Translations under genes and position numbers: made by a program | Notes under the pieces: generated by a model | What the model saw: only the letters and a program-made list of their open reading frames with translations | Told to the model about the DNA's origin: nothing | The model's database searches: none | Source of the DNA: Flammeovirgaceae bacterium | GTDB taxonomy: Bacteria > Bacteroidota > Bacteroidia > Cytophagales > Cyclobacteriaceae | NCBI GenBank assembly: GCA_021298355.1 | Contig: JAJTEH010000018.1 | Location: 1 to 46,670, forward strand | Direction of reading: 5' to 3' | DNA length: 46,670 bases | In this document: one piece after another, positions 35,562 through 43,635 of the stretch | Position numbering within the stretch: the stretch's first letter is position 1 | Layout of the letters: each line of letters begins with the position of its first letter

Positions 35562-37004
35562 ATGAAAAAAACAATCGTTATGAAAAGGTTTCAGATAATA
35601 GGGTTAAGCATAGTGTTGGTTTTAGTAAACGTATACGTGCAGGCTCAGGATGGAGGTAAACAAGTAATCAGTTTTAATAACAAAAGAATTGTCTATCAAA
35701 ATTCATTTGGTCCACTTCAAAATTTTCAGGTTGAAGTAAAAGGAGAAATTGAAGTGTCAGACGATGACCGCGATATCATAGGCATGTCTTCTGATGGATA
35801 CCTTGAAATTGAGAAAACCGTATTTGGAAACAGAAGGCGTATCATCATCACCTCACAAGGCAATTCCTTAAAAAGAGAATATTACGAAGGCAGAAGCAAG
35901 CAACCCTACGAACCCGAAGGAAGAAAATGGTTGGCCGAAATTCTACCGGAATTAGTAAGATCTTCTACCATAGGCGCCACAAGTAGAGTAAACAGATTCT
36001 ACAGAAAAGGCGGTACAGCAGCTGTACTGCAAGAAATAGATGATCTCGAAAGCGATTATGTAAAACATCACTATGCTTCTTTACTCATAAAGCAACCCGT
36101 GCAACCCAAAGAGTACCCCGGCATTGTGCAAAGCGTTAGCAAAAGCATCAACTCAGATTATTACCTGGCAAGTTTTATCGAAAAAAATATAGATAAGTTT
36201 TTACTTACACCCGAAGCAACGCATGCGGTATCAATAGCTGCCAACGAAATCACCTCAGATTATTATAAAGCCAGTGTTTTAAAGAAAGCGTTAAGGAGCT
36301 CCCAACTCACTGAAAATTCTTTAAAGTCGATAGTAGCATCGTCTACACAAATTAATTCCGACTATTACCTAAGCGATGTGTTAAACGCTGCGTTAAATAA
36401 AACCTTAACAGACGAGCTGATAGAGCAAATTGCACTAAGTGCAAAGTCAATCGGTTCTGATTATTACTTGGCGCAAGTATTAAATAAACTATTAAACAAA
36501 CAACTTTCTAAAAGCAGTTATCAGAAAGTAATAGAATCTGTAAATGAAATAGGTTCCGATTACTACAAAGCATCGGTTATTCAAAATCTGGCTAACCAAA
36601 GATTATCAACAGACGATTTAAAAAGCATCATCAAACAAGCAAGTACAATTGGTTCAGATTACTATCTAGCTAACGTTTTTGTTCAATTGGTTAAGAGTCA
36701 AAATTTGAATAGCGAAAGCTTTCAGTTTTTAATGGATAATACATCTGCCATCAGCAGCGATTACTACCTAAGCAATGTGTTGGTTACTGCAGTAGATAAA
36801 ACCGATTTAAGCTCCGAGCAACTGCAAAGTATCTTACAAGCTACCAGTAAAATAGCATCAGACCATTACCTTACCACCGTATTGGTAAAAGCTGCACCTA
36901 AAGTAAGAACAGGTAACGAAACAACGAAAGAACAATATAGAAAAACAGCAAAAGAAATTTCTTCTGAAACATATTACGGTAGAGTAATGCGCGCCATTGA
37001 TTAA
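35562..37004 (+). CDS. Exported SDYY-repeat (alpha-solenoid-like) protein
   Basis: The start is ATG 35562 or ATG 35580; the latter (MKRFQIIGLSIVLVLVNVYV, cleavage after QAQ) gives the cleaner signal peptide. The mature N-terminal third holds the motifs SSDGYLEIEKTVFGNRRRIII, EGRKWLAEILPELVR and RVNRFYRKGGTAAVLQEI. The rest is about nine units of 33-34 residues with core I(N/G/S)SDYYLA.VL...L.....L, each predicted as two short helices. Related sequences occur in other bacteria, often attached to or near BlaR1/M56-type peptidases, but no function is established. A terminator lies upstream and a histidine kinase gene starts 36 bp downstream, so it probably belongs to the kinase operon and could be its extracytoplasmic sensor or modulator (inference). 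Confidence 0.75.
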   Translation: MKKTIVMKRFQIIGLSIVLVLVNVYVQAQDGGKQVISFNNKRIVYQNSFGPLQNFQVEVKGEIEVSDDDRDIIGMSSDGYLEIEKTVFGNRRRIIITSQGNSLKREYYEGRSKQPYEPEGRKWLAEILPELVRSSTIGATSRVNRFYRKGGTAAVLQEIDDLESDYVKHHYASLLIKQPVQPKEYPGIVQSVSKSINSDYYLASFIEKNIDKFLLTPEATHAVSIAANEITSDYYKASVLKKALRSSQLTENSLKSIVASSTQINSDYYLSDVLNAALNKTLTDELIEQIALSAKSIGSDYYLAQVLNKLLNKQLSKSSYQKVIESVNEIGSDYYKASVIQNLANQRLSTDDLKSIIKQASTIGSDYYLANVFVQLVKSQNLNSESFQFLMDNTSAISSDYYLSNVLVTAVDKTDLSSEQLQSILQATSKIASDHYLTTVLVKAAPKVRTGNETTKEQYRKTAKEISSETYYGRVMRAID

Positions 37005-37040
37005 TCAATTCACATAAATTATCGTATTTTTATTAGCTTG

Positions 37041-38093
37041 ATGATGGCAAAAAAATTTAAGTTTAATAAATATACCTGGCCAATGGTTGTCGGAACCTTG
37101 GCCTCACTTTTATTTTATACCTATTGGCATTTTACACATGAAGGAGAATTAAAAACAGTTCTCAATAATCCCGCAAAAATATTTATTTCAATCATAGTCG
37201 GTATATCCTTAACCTATATTCAGTTTTTTCTTGATACAATTCTTAACAAGTTGCTTACTTGGAGAAAATATTTTTTACTTCGCTTAACGTCCGGGATATC
37301 CGTAATTCTTCTGCTTTGCACCTTTATTGTTTACCCGGCAACACACTATAATTTAATTAACACTGAAGAAGAACTACCAAAATTACTGGTAATCGTGTTT
37401 ATGTTCGGTATTGTGTATCAGATTACCTACGGAGCAATATATGCTTACTTCTATTTTTCAGTTTTGCAAATAGAAAAAGTAAAATCAGAGAGAATGCAAC
37501 TTGCTTTGCAGTTTCAGTCCTTAAAAAATCAAATTAGTCCGCACTACCTTTTTAATTGCTTAAACACCATTTCATCTCTTATTTATAAAAATCCGCACGT
37601 GGCCGAAAAGTTTATCAGGCGCATGACCGATACCTTTCAATATGTGTTAGGTTGGGAAAAGCAAAAACTGGTGTCGCTAAAAGAAGAACTCAATTTTGTG
37701 AAAGCCTATTTCTTTTTATTGCAAGCCCGTTACGAAAACCAAATCTCGTTAGACATAACCCTGCCTCAAGATTGGTACGAAAAAGCCATTCCACCGCTTA
37801 CCATTCAATTGCTTATCGAGAATGCCATTAAGCATAACGATATGTCTGTAGAACAACCGTTATCCATTCAAGTAAAATCGAATAAACAATACATTGAAGT
37901 GAGCAATGTAATACAAGCTAAAACCACCAAAGAAGAAAGCTTACAAATCGGTTTGCAGAATATACAACAACGATATAGTTTCTTTACAAACAAGAAAGTA
38001 ACCATTAGTCAAGATAAAGAATTTATAGTGTTGCTTCCTTTGCTCGAAAACGCAAGTACTTTTAAAAACGATACTCAATTCCATGAAGCGTAA
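37041..38093 (+). CDS. LytS/YehU-type sensor histidine kinase
   Basis: The start is ATG 37041 or 37044; the protein is about 350 residues. Four hydrophobic helices occupy the first 150 residues with very short loops. The His_kinase domain (PF06580 type) begins LKNQISPHYLFNCLNTISSL with phospho-acceptor His168, followed by the X region, the N box PPLTIQLLIENAIKHN and the G box IGLQNIQQRYSFF. These kinases pair with LytTR response regulators, and one is encoded two genes downstream. No separate sensor domain is present, so the signal should reach it through the membrane helices or a partner. Its 3' end overlaps the next gene by 11 bp. Confidence 0.9.
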   Translation: MMAKKFKFNKYTWPMVVGTLASLLFYTYWHFTHEGELKTVLNNPAKIFISIIVGISLTYIQFFLDTILNKLLTWRKYFLLRLTSGISVILLLCTFIVYPATHYNLINTEEELPKLLVIVFMFGIVYQITYGAIYAYFYFSVLQIEKVKSERMQLALQFQSLKNQISPHYLFNCLNTISSLIYKNPHVAEKFIRRMTDTFQYVLGWEKQKLVSLKEELNFVKAYFFLLQARYENQISLDITLPQDWYEKAIPPLTIQLLIENAIKHNDMSVEQPLSIQVKSNKQYIEVSNVIQAKTTKEESLQIGLQNIQQRYSFFTNKKVTISQDKEFIVLLPLLENASTFKNDTQFHEA

Positions 38094-39126
38094 CCTTATT
38101 TTTTCAATAGGCTTCAGATTGCTCTCCGGATTTGTTTTCGGTTTCATGGTATATGTGTTATTGTTATTCATCAATAATTCTTTATCCGAATTACAAGCCC
38201 TGTTTCAGAATCAGGAATTGTATGTTTGCATTGGCCTTACATATATTTCTTTCGAATGCATCCAGTTTATTTTTTCTCTTTTTAAGTTAAAACGAAAGCT
38301 CAATGATATCACCTTAAAAAAAATAGTAGGAGTTAGCGTTGTAGCCTTATTTAGTGCATGGATTTTAGTAGGAGTAGCCATTAGCTTATATTTTAAATAT
38401 GGTATCGGCTACTCCATTGCGCAAGTAGAACTTCAGCGTTTTTTATTATTGTATGCCATTGCAAATATTCTTTATCTCGTTTTGTTTATAAGTAATACAT
38501 TGCTTATTCGCGAAAACGCACGACAATTAGAGTATGAAGAAACATTACGAAAGAAAATCGAAGCCGATTTTATCTCATTCAAAGCAGAGATTAACCCCGA
38601 CTTACTCTACGAAAGTTTAGAAAACATAATCGCTAACGTTTACCACAACCCCGAGTTTGCTGAAGAACAAATAGACCACCTGGCAGCCATTTATCGCTAT
38701 GGTTTATTACACAAACATAAAGAATTAACAAACCTGCACGAAGAGGTACATGTTTCGGGTAGTTTACTAACACTAGTAAAAGAAAAATATAGCAAGCATA
38801 TCCATTTACAACTGGATGCAAACATACCCGAAGGTATCTTAATTATTCCGGGTTCGTTGTTGGTTATCATCGATCAGGTAGTAAGAAACACATTGATAAC
38901 CCAACAAAAGCCTTTGCATTTTAAATTGTATTACGATGAAGAAGATGCCTATCTGATTTTCGAACATACGTTAAACGAACGTTTATTAAAACACAAAGAA
39001 AGCCTCGAAGCTTATAACAGATTGCAAAGAGCCTATTCGTTTTTTAGCGATAAACCATTTGTACAAGTAAAAGCCGGTAATGAACAATTCATTAAATTGC
39101 CGGCCCTACAAGTAGCACAAGATTAA
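38083..39126 (+). CDS. Degenerate LytS-like histidine kinase homologue (probable pseudokinase)
   Basis: The 347-residue protein has the same four-helix N-terminus and kinase-sized C-terminus as the preceding gene. The phospho-acceptor motif NPHFLFNxLN is NPDLLYESLE, with Asp173 in place of His. The N box is reduced (LVIIDQVVRNTLI instead of LIENAIKHN) and the G box is absent (ESLEAYNRLQRAYSFF). The frame is intact and overlaps the active kinase by 11 bp, which points to a kept, noncatalytic role such as a heterodimer partner or adaptor for the regulator (inference). An orphan ancestral duplication in decay is the alternative, but no stop or frameshift is seen. Confidence 0.82.
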   Translation: MKRNLIFSIGFRLLSGFVFGFMVYVLLLFINNSLSELQALFQNQELYVCIGLTYISFECIQFIFSLFKLKRKLNDITLKKIVGVSVVALFSAWILVGVAISLYFKYGIGYSIAQVELQRFLLLYAIANILYLVLFISNTLLIRENARQLEYEETLRKKIEADFISFKAEINPDLLYESLENIIANVYHNPEFAEEQIDHLAAIYRYGLLHKHKELTNLHEEVHVSGSLLTLVKEKYSKHIHLQLDANIPEGILIIPGSLLVIIDQVVRNTLITQQKPLHFKLYYDEEDAYLIFEHTLNERLLKHKESLEAYNRLQRAYSFFSDKPFVQVKAGNEQFIKLPALQVAQD

Positions 39127-39137
39127 ATAAGCAAAGC

Positions 39138-39917
39138 ATGATGTTTAAGAACATGGTGATAATCGAAGACGAAAACCCCGCAGTAGAAAAACTGCAAAGG
39201 TATTTGCTTCGGTATAACAGCGATGTTAAAATCCTGGCTGTGCTCAATACCGTTCCTGCTGCAATCGAATGGCTCGAGGAAAACCAAGACTTGGCTGACG
39301 TTATCTTCATAGATATTCAACTGCACGACAGACAAAGTTTTGAAATAATAGAAAAAGTAAAGATTGTAAAACCTATCATTTTCGTTACTGCTTATAATGA
39401 TTTTGCACTGCAAGCTTTTAAAGCTAAAGCATTAGATTATTTACTTAAACCCATCACGTACGCAGATCTTGAAACAAGTTTGAAAAAACTGGAATCCATT
39501 GCGCAGCAATTTCAAACAGATACTGCCTTACAAACAAAACTAAAAGAAACGCTAAGCCACTCTACCAAAGAATTTAAAAACAGATTCATGGTAAAGGTTG
39601 GCGATCGCATTAAATCTATTACCTCAGATGAAATTGCTTTGTTTTATGCTGATGGACGAGATGTTTATCTCGTTAATAATGAAGCACGAAAGTTCATAGT
39701 AGATTATACGGTAGAACAGTTAGAAGAACTTGTTGACCCTACTATATTTTTTAGAATCAACAGAAGTTATTTACTTAACATCAATGCCATACAGGAAGTG
39801 AATGTGCACAGCAACAGCCGTTTGAAAATTAAAACACACATTCAATGGACAGACGAGATCATCGTGAGCAGAGAAAAAGTTGCCGACTTCAAAAAATTTT
39901 TTGACGGCAACGTATAA
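39138..39917 (+). CDS. LytTR-family response regulator
   Basis: The 259-residue protein (a start at 39153, MVIIEDENPA, is also possible) has a receiver domain with the acidic pair ED (residues 10-11), phospho-acceptor Asp59 (IFIDIQLHD), Thr84 (FVTAYN) and Lys104 (LLKPI), all intact. The LytTR DNA-binding domain fills about residues 155-259 (FMVKVGDRIKSITSDEIALFYADGRDVYLV...FFRINRSYLLNINAI). It lies 11 bp after the pseudokinase gene and ends 11 bp from the convergent OmpA-type gene. It should be phosphorylated by the upstream kinase and bind direct repeats in target promoters; the targets are unknown. Confidence 0.92.
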   Translation: MMFKNMVIIEDENPAVEKLQRYLLRYNSDVKILAVLNTVPAAIEWLEENQDLADVIFIDIQLHDRQSFEIIEKVKIVKPIIFVTAYNDFALQAFKAKALDYLLKPITYADLETSLKKLESIAQQFQTDTALQTKLKETLSHSTKEFKNRFMVKVGDRIKSITSDEIALFYADGRDVYLVNNEARKFIVDYTVEQLEELVDPTIFFRINRSYLLNINAIQEVNVHSNSRLKIKTHIQWTDEIIVSREKVADFKKFFDGNV

Positions 39918-39928
39918 ATCTTCGTTAC

Positions 39929-41689
39929 TTACTTCTTCAACACCGTAAACTCAACCCTGCGGTTATTAGCCCTACCTTCGTCTGTATCATTACTCTCAAT
40001 AGGCTTGCCTTCTCCATATCCTTGCGCAGTTAACCTGCCACGATCTATTCCTTGCGAAACAATGTAATCAACCACAGATTGCGATCTGCCTTGCGATAGG
40101 TTTAAGTTATACTCATCCGAGCCTTTGTTATCGGTGTGGCCTGCAATTTCTATTTCTACCGAAGGGTTTTGTTTTAAGAAATCAACAACTTTGTTCAACT
40201 CCGGATAAGATTCTTTTTTTAAGGTCGTTCTATCGAAATCGAAATAAATATTTTTTAACCGAACAGTTAAACCAACTTCAATCGGTTCTAAGTAAATATT
40301 TTTAATGAAAGGTGTATTCTCTTCATCATCTACATATACAGAATCCGTAGCCGATAAAAATCCTTCGGCACTTCCTGTTAGGTAATACCAACTTAATTCT
40401 TTTAACTCTTGCTCGAACTTTCCTTCACTTACTGAAAGATTAACTTGGCTATTCTTTTTTCCTTTAACACTCAACACTACTTTGGCCTGTGGAATTGTTT
40501 CTTCGGTTTTCTTATTCAACACAGTGCCCATCACCATTAACTTTTTAGCAATAGGTTGTAAGTAAACATCAATAACCAACGTTGTATCGCGCTGCGGTGC
40601 AGGAACAATAATGTCTTGGTTATCGCTAATAAATCCATCCGCGCTAGTAGCCAACATATACATCGCAAGTTCGTTTATGCGCTTGCTAAACTTACCATCG
40701 GCTTTAGTTGTAAAGGTTTCAGCTTTACCATCTTGTTCTAATTGAACTGTTGCCAGAATGGGCGAACTCGTTTTTTTATTCAATACATTTACTTGCAACG
40801 TTACCTTTACATTTTTAGGAATAAGTTTAAACAAATCTAAATTGCCACCATCAATGGTTGAATTGGCCCTGCTGGTAAAAACATTATTTTGGGTATCCAT
40901 GCAAAAGTATAATTCTTCTGCAGCTGTGTTAATAGATGGCCCCATGTTTTCGGGTTGCGACCACTTCTGCCACGAGTCATCTAATCGTGTTGTTTTATAA
41001 ATATCCAGTTTACCTCTCTTGCCAGGTAAATTTCTATCGCTAGCGAAATACAAAGTCTGGTTATCCATCCCGATAAACGGTCCGCAATCATCATCTTTTA
41101 CAGATATGTTTAGTTTAACAGGCTTAGTCCACGTGCCATTATCTGTTTTGTTGCTGATGTACAAACTGCTGCGTGTGCTGGTAGGAATTTCACTAAAGAA
41201 AAGAACGATGTGGTTCATATCCGAAGACATAGACGCACCATAAAACCTTCCCTTATTCATTTCTAAAAATCCCGGAATTTCTATTTCGCTTAATGCGCCA
41301 CTTGCCGAAACAAGAGAAAACCCCTTTGTGTCTTTCTTTCTGCCGCCTTTAATAAAAATAGAACCATCCGGTAAAGTAGTAAACACCTGGTTGCTTCTGT
41401 GTATATTAAAAGGTGCGCCTACATGTTGTGCCGCGCCCCATTCTCCTTTTTCGTTTAAAGTCGAAACCCAAATATCATCACTTCCTTCTTTACCATAATT
41501 ATTCTCCGGATGGTTGTGCACAAAGAAATACAGCTTCTTACCATCCTGCGAAATTACCGGTGCTGCCTCGTGGTAATGCGTATTAACTTCTTTGTTTAAT
41601 TTTACCAACTCGTAACGCGGTGCAAATTGCGCGCTCGCAGTAAGCGTACAAACAAAAGTAAGTAAGAAAAATGTAAAATACTGTAGCAT
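39929..41689 (-). CDS. OmpA-family outer-membrane protein with PD40-like propeller
   Basis: The 586-residue protein has a signal peptide (MLQYFTFFLLTFVCTLTASA, then Q). Residues 30-290 carry WD40-like PD40 repeats (APVISQDGKKLYFFVHNHP, CGPFIGMDNQTLYFASDRN). About 295-470 holds two similar carboxypeptidase-regulatory-like domains (VLNKKTSSPILATVQLEQDG and VLNKKTEETIPQAKVVLSV). The last 105 residues are an OmpA C-terminal peptidoglycan-binding domain (IYFDFDRTTLKKESYPEL...IAGHTDNKGSDEYNLNLS). This architecture is common in Bacteroidota and places the protein at the outer membrane, tied to the wall. It is convergent with the LytTR gene and not obviously in an operon. Confidence 0.9.
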   Translation of the reverse strand: MLQYFTFFLLTFVCTLTASAQFAPRYELVKLNKEVNTHYHEAAPVISQDGKKLYFFVHNHPENNYGKEGSDDIWVSTLNEKGEWGAAQHVGAPFNIHRSNQVFTTLPDGSIFIKGGRKKDTKGFSLVSASGALSEIEIPGFLEMNKGRFYGASMSSDMNHIVLFFSEIPTSTRSSLYISNKTDNGTWTKPVKLNISVKDDDCGPFIGMDNQTLYFASDRNLPGKRGKLDIYKTTRLDDSWQKWSQPENMGPSINTAAEELYFCMDTQNNVFTSRANSTIDGGNLDLFKLIPKNVKVTLQVNVLNKKTSSPILATVQLEQDGKAETFTTKADGKFSKRINELAMYMLATSADGFISDNQDIIVPAPQRDTTLVIDVYLQPIAKKLMVMGTVLNKKTEETIPQAKVVLSVKGKKNSQVNLSVSEGKFEQELKELSWYYLTGSAEGFLSATDSVYVDDEENTPFIKNIYLEPIEVGLTVRLKNIYFDFDRTTLKKESYPELNKVVDFLKQNPSVEIEIAGHTDNKGSDEYNLNLSQGRSQSVVDYIVSQGIDRGRLTAQGYGEGKPIESNDTDEGRANNRRVEFTVLKK

Positions 41690-41722
41690 GTGTGAGGGAT
41701 TTTAAGCGAACATAACGCTCAA

Positions 41723-42160
41723 CTAAAAGACTATAAATATCGGTCTTCCGCTTTGCATAATGGTCAAAACAATAATCAACAAAGCAGCCAGGTTAAAGAT
41801 AAACATCCTGCGGTGCTTCGATACATCGTCTGGTAGTTTCTTAGAAGAAATTCTGGCCACGGTAATTAAACCAACAGCAATCAACATACCTAGCAAATGT
41901 TCAACAGTCCAGTAGCGGGTTTCGGCTACCTTCATAGTATCGGCACCCCACTTAACCCACGGACTAACAAAGTATAAAACAATACCTAGTAATAACTGAA
42001 TGTGTGTGCTAATGAATAAAAAAAGACTAAGTTTATCATCTGCCTTGGTAAAACTTTTTTTACCAAAAAAACCTGCTGCACTGCGTACAACTACTAACAG
42101 CAACAACACAACAACGATGTAGCGCAACCCTGAGTGAGAATGAAATAAACCTGTATACAT
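41723..42160 (-). CDS. Four-helix membrane protein, possibly cytochrome b-like
   Basis: The 145-residue protein has four hydrophobic helices and conserved-looking histidines near helix ends: HSHSGLRY at the N-terminus, STHIQLLLGIVLYFVSP, and VEHLLGMLIAV. The pattern resembles small four-helix Bacteroidota proteins sometimes labelled cytochrome b, where histidines could bind heme; no heme ligand set can be proven here. It is divergent from the channel gene with 81 bp between starts. Confidence 0.65.
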   Translation of the reverse strand: MYTGLFHSHSGLRYIVVVLLLLVVVRSAAGFFGKKSFTKADDKLSLFLFISTHIQLLLGIVLYFVSPWVKWGADTMKVAETRYWTVEHLLGMLIAVGLITVARISSKKLPDDVSKHRRMFIFNLAALLIIVLTIMQSGRPIFIVF

Positions 42161-42203
42161 ACGGAAATCTGTTTAAATGAATTATCCCGAAAATTAACAC
42201 CGC

Positions 42204-42234
42204 TTTTCGAGACTTCCGAAAAATCTTACTTTTG
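42204..42234 (+). promoter_or_regulatory. Promoter of the channel gene, giving a near-leaderless mRNA
   Basis: TTTT (42204-42207), a 19-bp spacer and TACTTTTG (42227-42234) fit the Bacteroidota promoter with one mismatch in the -33 box. The ATG at 42242 lies only 8 bp after the -7 box, so the transcript would start within a few bases of the start codon. Confidence 0.5.
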
Positions 42235-42241
42235 TTTACCC

Positions 42242-43195
42242 ATGAAAACCCTAATCCGCACCAGCTTGCTTGTTTCGCTGTTATTTACAAGCGTTTTAGC
42301 GCAAGCACAACACCCCGATACCGTTAAAATCGGTGCATACATCATTAATTTGCACGATATCGATTTTAGAAATAAAGAATACACCATTCGGTTTTGGTTG
42401 TGGACGTTATACAAAAATCCATCATTCGATTTTGCGCAGCAGCTAGATATACCCAACGCAAAAGAAATTGAAATACCCAGCCCGCAAATGGATTTAGTAG
42501 AGGGCACCACCTGGCAACTGATGAAACTAAAATGCAAGATGATGCAAGATTGGGAAGTAGAAGATTTTCCTTTTGATAAACAACACTTAATGGTGCGAGT
42601 CGAAAATTCCATCTACGATAAAAGCCGAATGGTTTTCGTGGTCGATGGTCTTGGTAGTGCATACGACAGAGAGTTAACCTTGGAAGGTTGGCGCATCAAT
42701 ACGTTTAAAGTAACCACAGCCGGCAACGAATACACAACTGTTTTTGGCGACCCGAGTAGCACCATGCTACACTCCGAATACGATGCCTTTCAAATAGAGT
42801 TAGATATTGAACGCGATGCATGGGGCTTGTTCTTCAAAATCTTTATCGGCATGTATTTCGCATTTCTCATTTCTATAATCAGTTTTACGTTACAGCCGCA
42901 AGAGTTAGAGCCACGTTTTGGTTTACCTGTCGGTGGATTATTTGCAGCTGTCGGTAATAAATACATCATCGATTCTATTTTACCGGAGTCAACTGCGTTT
43001 ACGTTGGTAGATACACTACACACCATTACGTATTTAAGCATATTAGTAACACTTACCGTATCGGCTATCGCCTTGCATTATTTCGATACAGGTAGAAAAG
43101 AGAAAAGCATTGCAACAAACAAAATAGGCTCAAGGTTGGTAATAGGGTTGTACATTCTCACAAATGCTATGGTTATCTTCAATGCGATAAGTTGA
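42242..43195 (+). CDS. Probable prokaryotic pentameric ligand-gated ion channel (Cys-loop receptor superfamily homologue)
   Basis: The 317-residue protein has a signal peptide (MKTLIRTSLLVSLLFTSVLA, QAQ), an extracellular beta domain of about 170 residues, and four C-terminal helices at about 194-217, 225-246, 254-281 and 295-316. This is the exact order of Cys-loop receptors. The segment WEVEDFPFDKQHLMV (104-118) matches the FPFDxQ loop of the superfamily; as in known prokaryotic members, the loop lacks the two cysteines. Helix 2 (RFGLPVGGLFAAVGNKYIID) is unlike the pore helix of GLIC or ELIC, so ion selectivity cannot be inferred. There is no cytoplasmic loop of note between helices 3 and 4. 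A membrane receptor of the same fold without channel activity is the main alternative. Confidence 0.65.
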   Translation: MKTLIRTSLLVSLLFTSVLAQAQHPDTVKIGAYIINLHDIDFRNKEYTIRFWLWTLYKNPSFDFAQQLDIPNAKEIEIPSPQMDLVEGTTWQLMKLKCKMMQDWEVEDFPFDKQHLMVRVENSIYDKSRMVFVVDGLGSAYDRELTLEGWRINTFKVTTAGNEYTTVFGDPSSTMLHSEYDAFQIELDIERDAWGLFFKIFIGMYFAFLISIISFTLQPQELEPRFGLPVGGLFAAVGNKYIIDSILPESTAFTLVDTLHTITYLSILVTLTVSAIALHYFDTGRKEKSIATNKIGSRLVIGLYILTNAMVIFNAIS

Positions 43196-43238
43196 TAGAG
43201 TGACGTAAGACACAAGACATAAGAATTTATTTCTATAG

Positions 43239-43280
43239 GCGATGTTTGCTTGTAAAAACAATCGCTTTGGTTTGCATCTG
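43239..43280 (+). terminator. Imperfect terminator-like hairpin after the channel gene
   Basis: GCGATGTTT (43239-43247) can pair with AAACAATCGC (43256-43265) with one bulged base; the sequence after it is T-rich (43266-43279). Confidence 0.4.
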
Positions 43281-43300
43281 TTTTTTATCTTAAAGAAGGT

Positions 43301-43409
43301 ATTGCGTGAGCGATAGAAGCGGAAAGCCCGAAGTGCGCAAGCATGTGTGTGGCCGGACTTGTAGCGGATAGCGCGACCCCAACCCGAAGGCGTTGGGGAC
43401 ACGCCCAAG
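43301..43409. repeat. Structured dispersed element, copy 1
   Basis: This stretch is much more GC-rich than its surroundings. It opens TTGCGTGAGCGATAGAAGCG and closes CACGCCCAAG. GCGTG (43304-43308) pairs with CACGC (43400-43404), and CCCCAAC (43377-43383) pairs with GTTGGGG (43392-43398). It shares its ends and overall layout with the minus-strand element at 45454-45540. Elements of this look recur in Bacteroidota intergenic DNA (recollection, not checked). The rest of the 43196-43635 gap holds a 15-bp direct repeat (43520-43534 and 43544-43558) and the promoter of the next gene. Confidence 0.55.
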
Positions 43410-43601
43410 TAAATCTCAACTTTATAAATCTAATGGTATGCATCAAGTTGAAAATACCACCAACCAAACTCATAAAAAAATCAACACGCAGTAATCCATA
43501 AATAACTAAACCATTTCTTTAATTCTCAAATTACCTCACTCGCTAATTCTCAAATTACGGTTAACCATTCCTTTAGCTAACACCCATTCGCTTGTTTTTC
43601 C

Positions 43602-43609
43602 TAAATTTG
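43602..43609 (+). promoter_or_regulatory. Candidate -7 box of the cystathionine beta-synthase gene
   Basis: TAAATTTG matches TAnnTTTG and lies 26 bp before the ATG at 43636, the same distance as for the NADH dehydrogenase gene. No good -33 TTTG is at the usual spacing. Confidence 0.4.
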
Positions 43610-43635
43610 CCAGCAAATACGCAAAACCATTCTGC

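Noticed and set aside
43285-43473. Minus-strand open frame of 62 codons
   Set aside because: It lies across the GC-rich structured element, where stops are rare by composition.
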